6,284 bases of DNA, from NCBI GenBank assembly GCA_002779665.1, contig PEVZ01000033.1, forward strand, positions 10,451 through 16,734. Reading direction: 5' to 3'. This document shows positions 5,878-6,284 of the stretch, one piece after another; position 1 is the first letter of the stretch; each line of letters starts with the position of its first letter. Both the position numbers and the translations under genes were made by a program. The stretch comes from Candidatus Roizmanbacteria bacterium CG06_land_8_20_14_3_00_34_14 (lineage in GTDB: Bacteria > Patescibacteriota > Microgenomatia > UBA1406 > GWC2-37-13). A model generated the notes under the pieces. The model worked only from the letters and a program-made list of their open reading frames with translations. It did not search any database and was not told the DNA's origin.

Positions 5878-5906
5878 GGTCAGACCCTGTGTTAGGGTCT
5901 GACCCT
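5876..5906. repeat. Right-end REP palindrome of the transposase element
   Basis: AGGGTCAGACCCT at 5876-5888, the loop GTGTT, then the exact reverse complement AGGGTCTGACCCT at 5894-5906: a perfect 13-base stem. It overlaps the last two bases of the transposase stop codon. It could also slow readthrough from the transposase into the next gene, although no T-tract follows. Confidence 0.92.
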
Positions 5907-5932
5907 ATAACTCTCCACGTAAAGTCTGTTTG

Positions 5933-5946
5933 TGATAAAATATAAT
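5933..5946 (+). promoter_or_regulatory. Candidate extended -10 upstream of the nucleotidyltransferase
   Basis: TG-A-TAAAAT (5933-5941) fits an extended -10, with nine bases between it and the ATG at 5951, the same spacing as the TATAAT before murC. It overlaps a second box, TATAAT, at 5941-5946, which lies only four bases from the ATG. No -35 is recognisable. Use of the first box would give a nearly leaderless transcript. The evidence is consensus matching in AT-rich DNA only. Confidence 0.3.
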
Positions 5947-5950
5947 CGTC

Positions 5951-6284
5951 ATGAGAAAAATTAATAATATTTTAATTTTAGCGGGGGGAGACGGAACAAG
6001 ATTTTGGCCGTTAGAGAACAAGCTTTTTTTTAGCTTTTTGGGAAAACCTCTAATTCTCTACCAAATTGAGGAGTTGCTTAAATATGGTGAATTAGTTACA
6101 GTCGTGGCAAACAAATCGAATGCGACGGCCATCAAACGGATGGTAGATAATAATGAATTGAGGTCGGTCCAAATTATTATTCAAAAGGATGATTATGCTG
6201 GAATGGCTGGAGCAGTTTTTTCTATCAAAAATCATATAAAAGGTGAAGTTCTAATCATTAATGGAAGTGACTTAATTGATTATT
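5951..6284 (+). CDS. Sugar-1-phosphate nucleotidyltransferase, N-terminal part (3' end outside window)
   Basis: The first 111 residues of a GT-A-fold NTP transferase, running off the right edge. The signature 'LILAGGDGTRFWPLENK' (8-24) is the nucleotide-binding loop with R17 and K24 of the family that joins NTPs to sugar phosphates. 'GKPLILYQI' (31-39) follows, as in mannose-1-phosphate guanylyltransferases and glucose-1-phosphate uridylyl/thymidylyltransferases. 'GMAGAV' (84-89) and 'NGSDLID' (104-110) fit the sugar-base pocket and the usual metal-binding Asp region. The product would be an NDP-sugar for surface polysaccharide or envelope synthesis, which suits the cell-wall neighbourhood. 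The substrate cannot be fixed from this portion. GlmU is less likely, because its usual 'LAAGxGTRM' loop is absent. The start is set by the short distance to the loop; no Shine-Dalgarno site is seen. Confidence 0.87.
   Translation, partial: MRKINNILILAGGDGTRFWPLENKLFFSFLGKPLILYQIEELLKYGELVTVVANKSNATAIKRMVDNNELRSVQIIIQKDDYAGMAGAVFSIKNHIKGEVLIINGSDLIDY

Larger units (their letters stand above)
5120..5906 (+). mobile_element. REP-type Y1 transposase element with 31-base palindromic ends
   Basis: A compact 787-base unit: 31-base palindrome, transposase gene, 31-base palindrome. The ends have the same 13-5-13 layout and loop (GTGTT) and differ at one base (T5126 on the left, A5882 on the right). 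The ATG lies four bases inside the left palindrome, and the TAG stop shares its last two bases with the right one. There is no obvious target duplication, as expected for HUH transposases. The solo palindrome at 1135-1165 shares the arms, indicating that the family is dispersed in this genome. Joining the flanks predicts an empty site of ...ATTAAAT-ATAACTC... . Confidence 0.85.

Noticed and set aside
1135..5906. CRISPR array or composite transposon made by the three 31-base palindromes
   Set aside because: Spacings are irregular (kilobases and 725 bases), there are no spacers of uniform size, and HUH transposases do not normally build composite elements with solo REPs.

Overview
This AT-rich window (about one third G+C by eye) carries part of a peptidoglycan-precursor cluster, all on the + strand, followed by a small transposase element and the start of a sugar nucleotidyltransferase gene. 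Compact Mur enzymes, a MurC-MurB fusion, divergent active-site motifs and no clear Shine-Dalgarno sites suggest a streamlined bacterium, most plausibly from the Candidate Phyla Radiation (Patescibacteria). That placement is inferred, since no marker gene is present. TGA, TAA and TAG all end proteins at sensible points, so the standard bacterial code fits and there is no sign of TGA recoding.

Layout. 1-315: C-terminal part of a MurE-type ligase. 395-1129: pgeF, the peptidoglycan editing factor. 1135-1165: a solo 31-base palindromic repeat. 1182-3497: one reading frame encoding MurC followed by MurB. 3498-3537: an AT-rich repeat of the 'CGAAATTCGAA' type, also found inside the MurC-MurB linker at 2576-2606. 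3546-4871: murA. 4872-5119: a gene-free AT-rich gap ending in a good promoter match. 5120-5906: a 787-base element in which a REP-associated tyrosine (Y1/HUH) transposase is flanked by 31-base palindromes of the same family as the solo copy at 1135. 5951-6284: N-terminal part of a GT-A-fold sugar-1-phosphate nucleotidyltransferase.

How the genes work together. MurA and MurB convert UDP-GlcNAc to UDP-MurNAc, MurC adds L-Ala, and MurE adds the third stem-peptide residue. PgeF is the known corrector of a MurC error (L-Ser in place of L-Ala), so its place directly before murC is functionally sensible. The order murE-pgeF-murC/murB-murA suggests co-transcription, although repeats lie at every junction.

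The most notable features are: (1) the transposase element and its solo palindrome upstream of murC, a REP/REPIN-like system; (2) a MurC-MurB fusion whose linker is a translated copy of a repeat that also lies between murB and murA; (3) substitutions at recognised functional positions in MurB and MurE; and (4) start codons without Shine-Dalgarno sites, some with a -10-like box immediately upstream.
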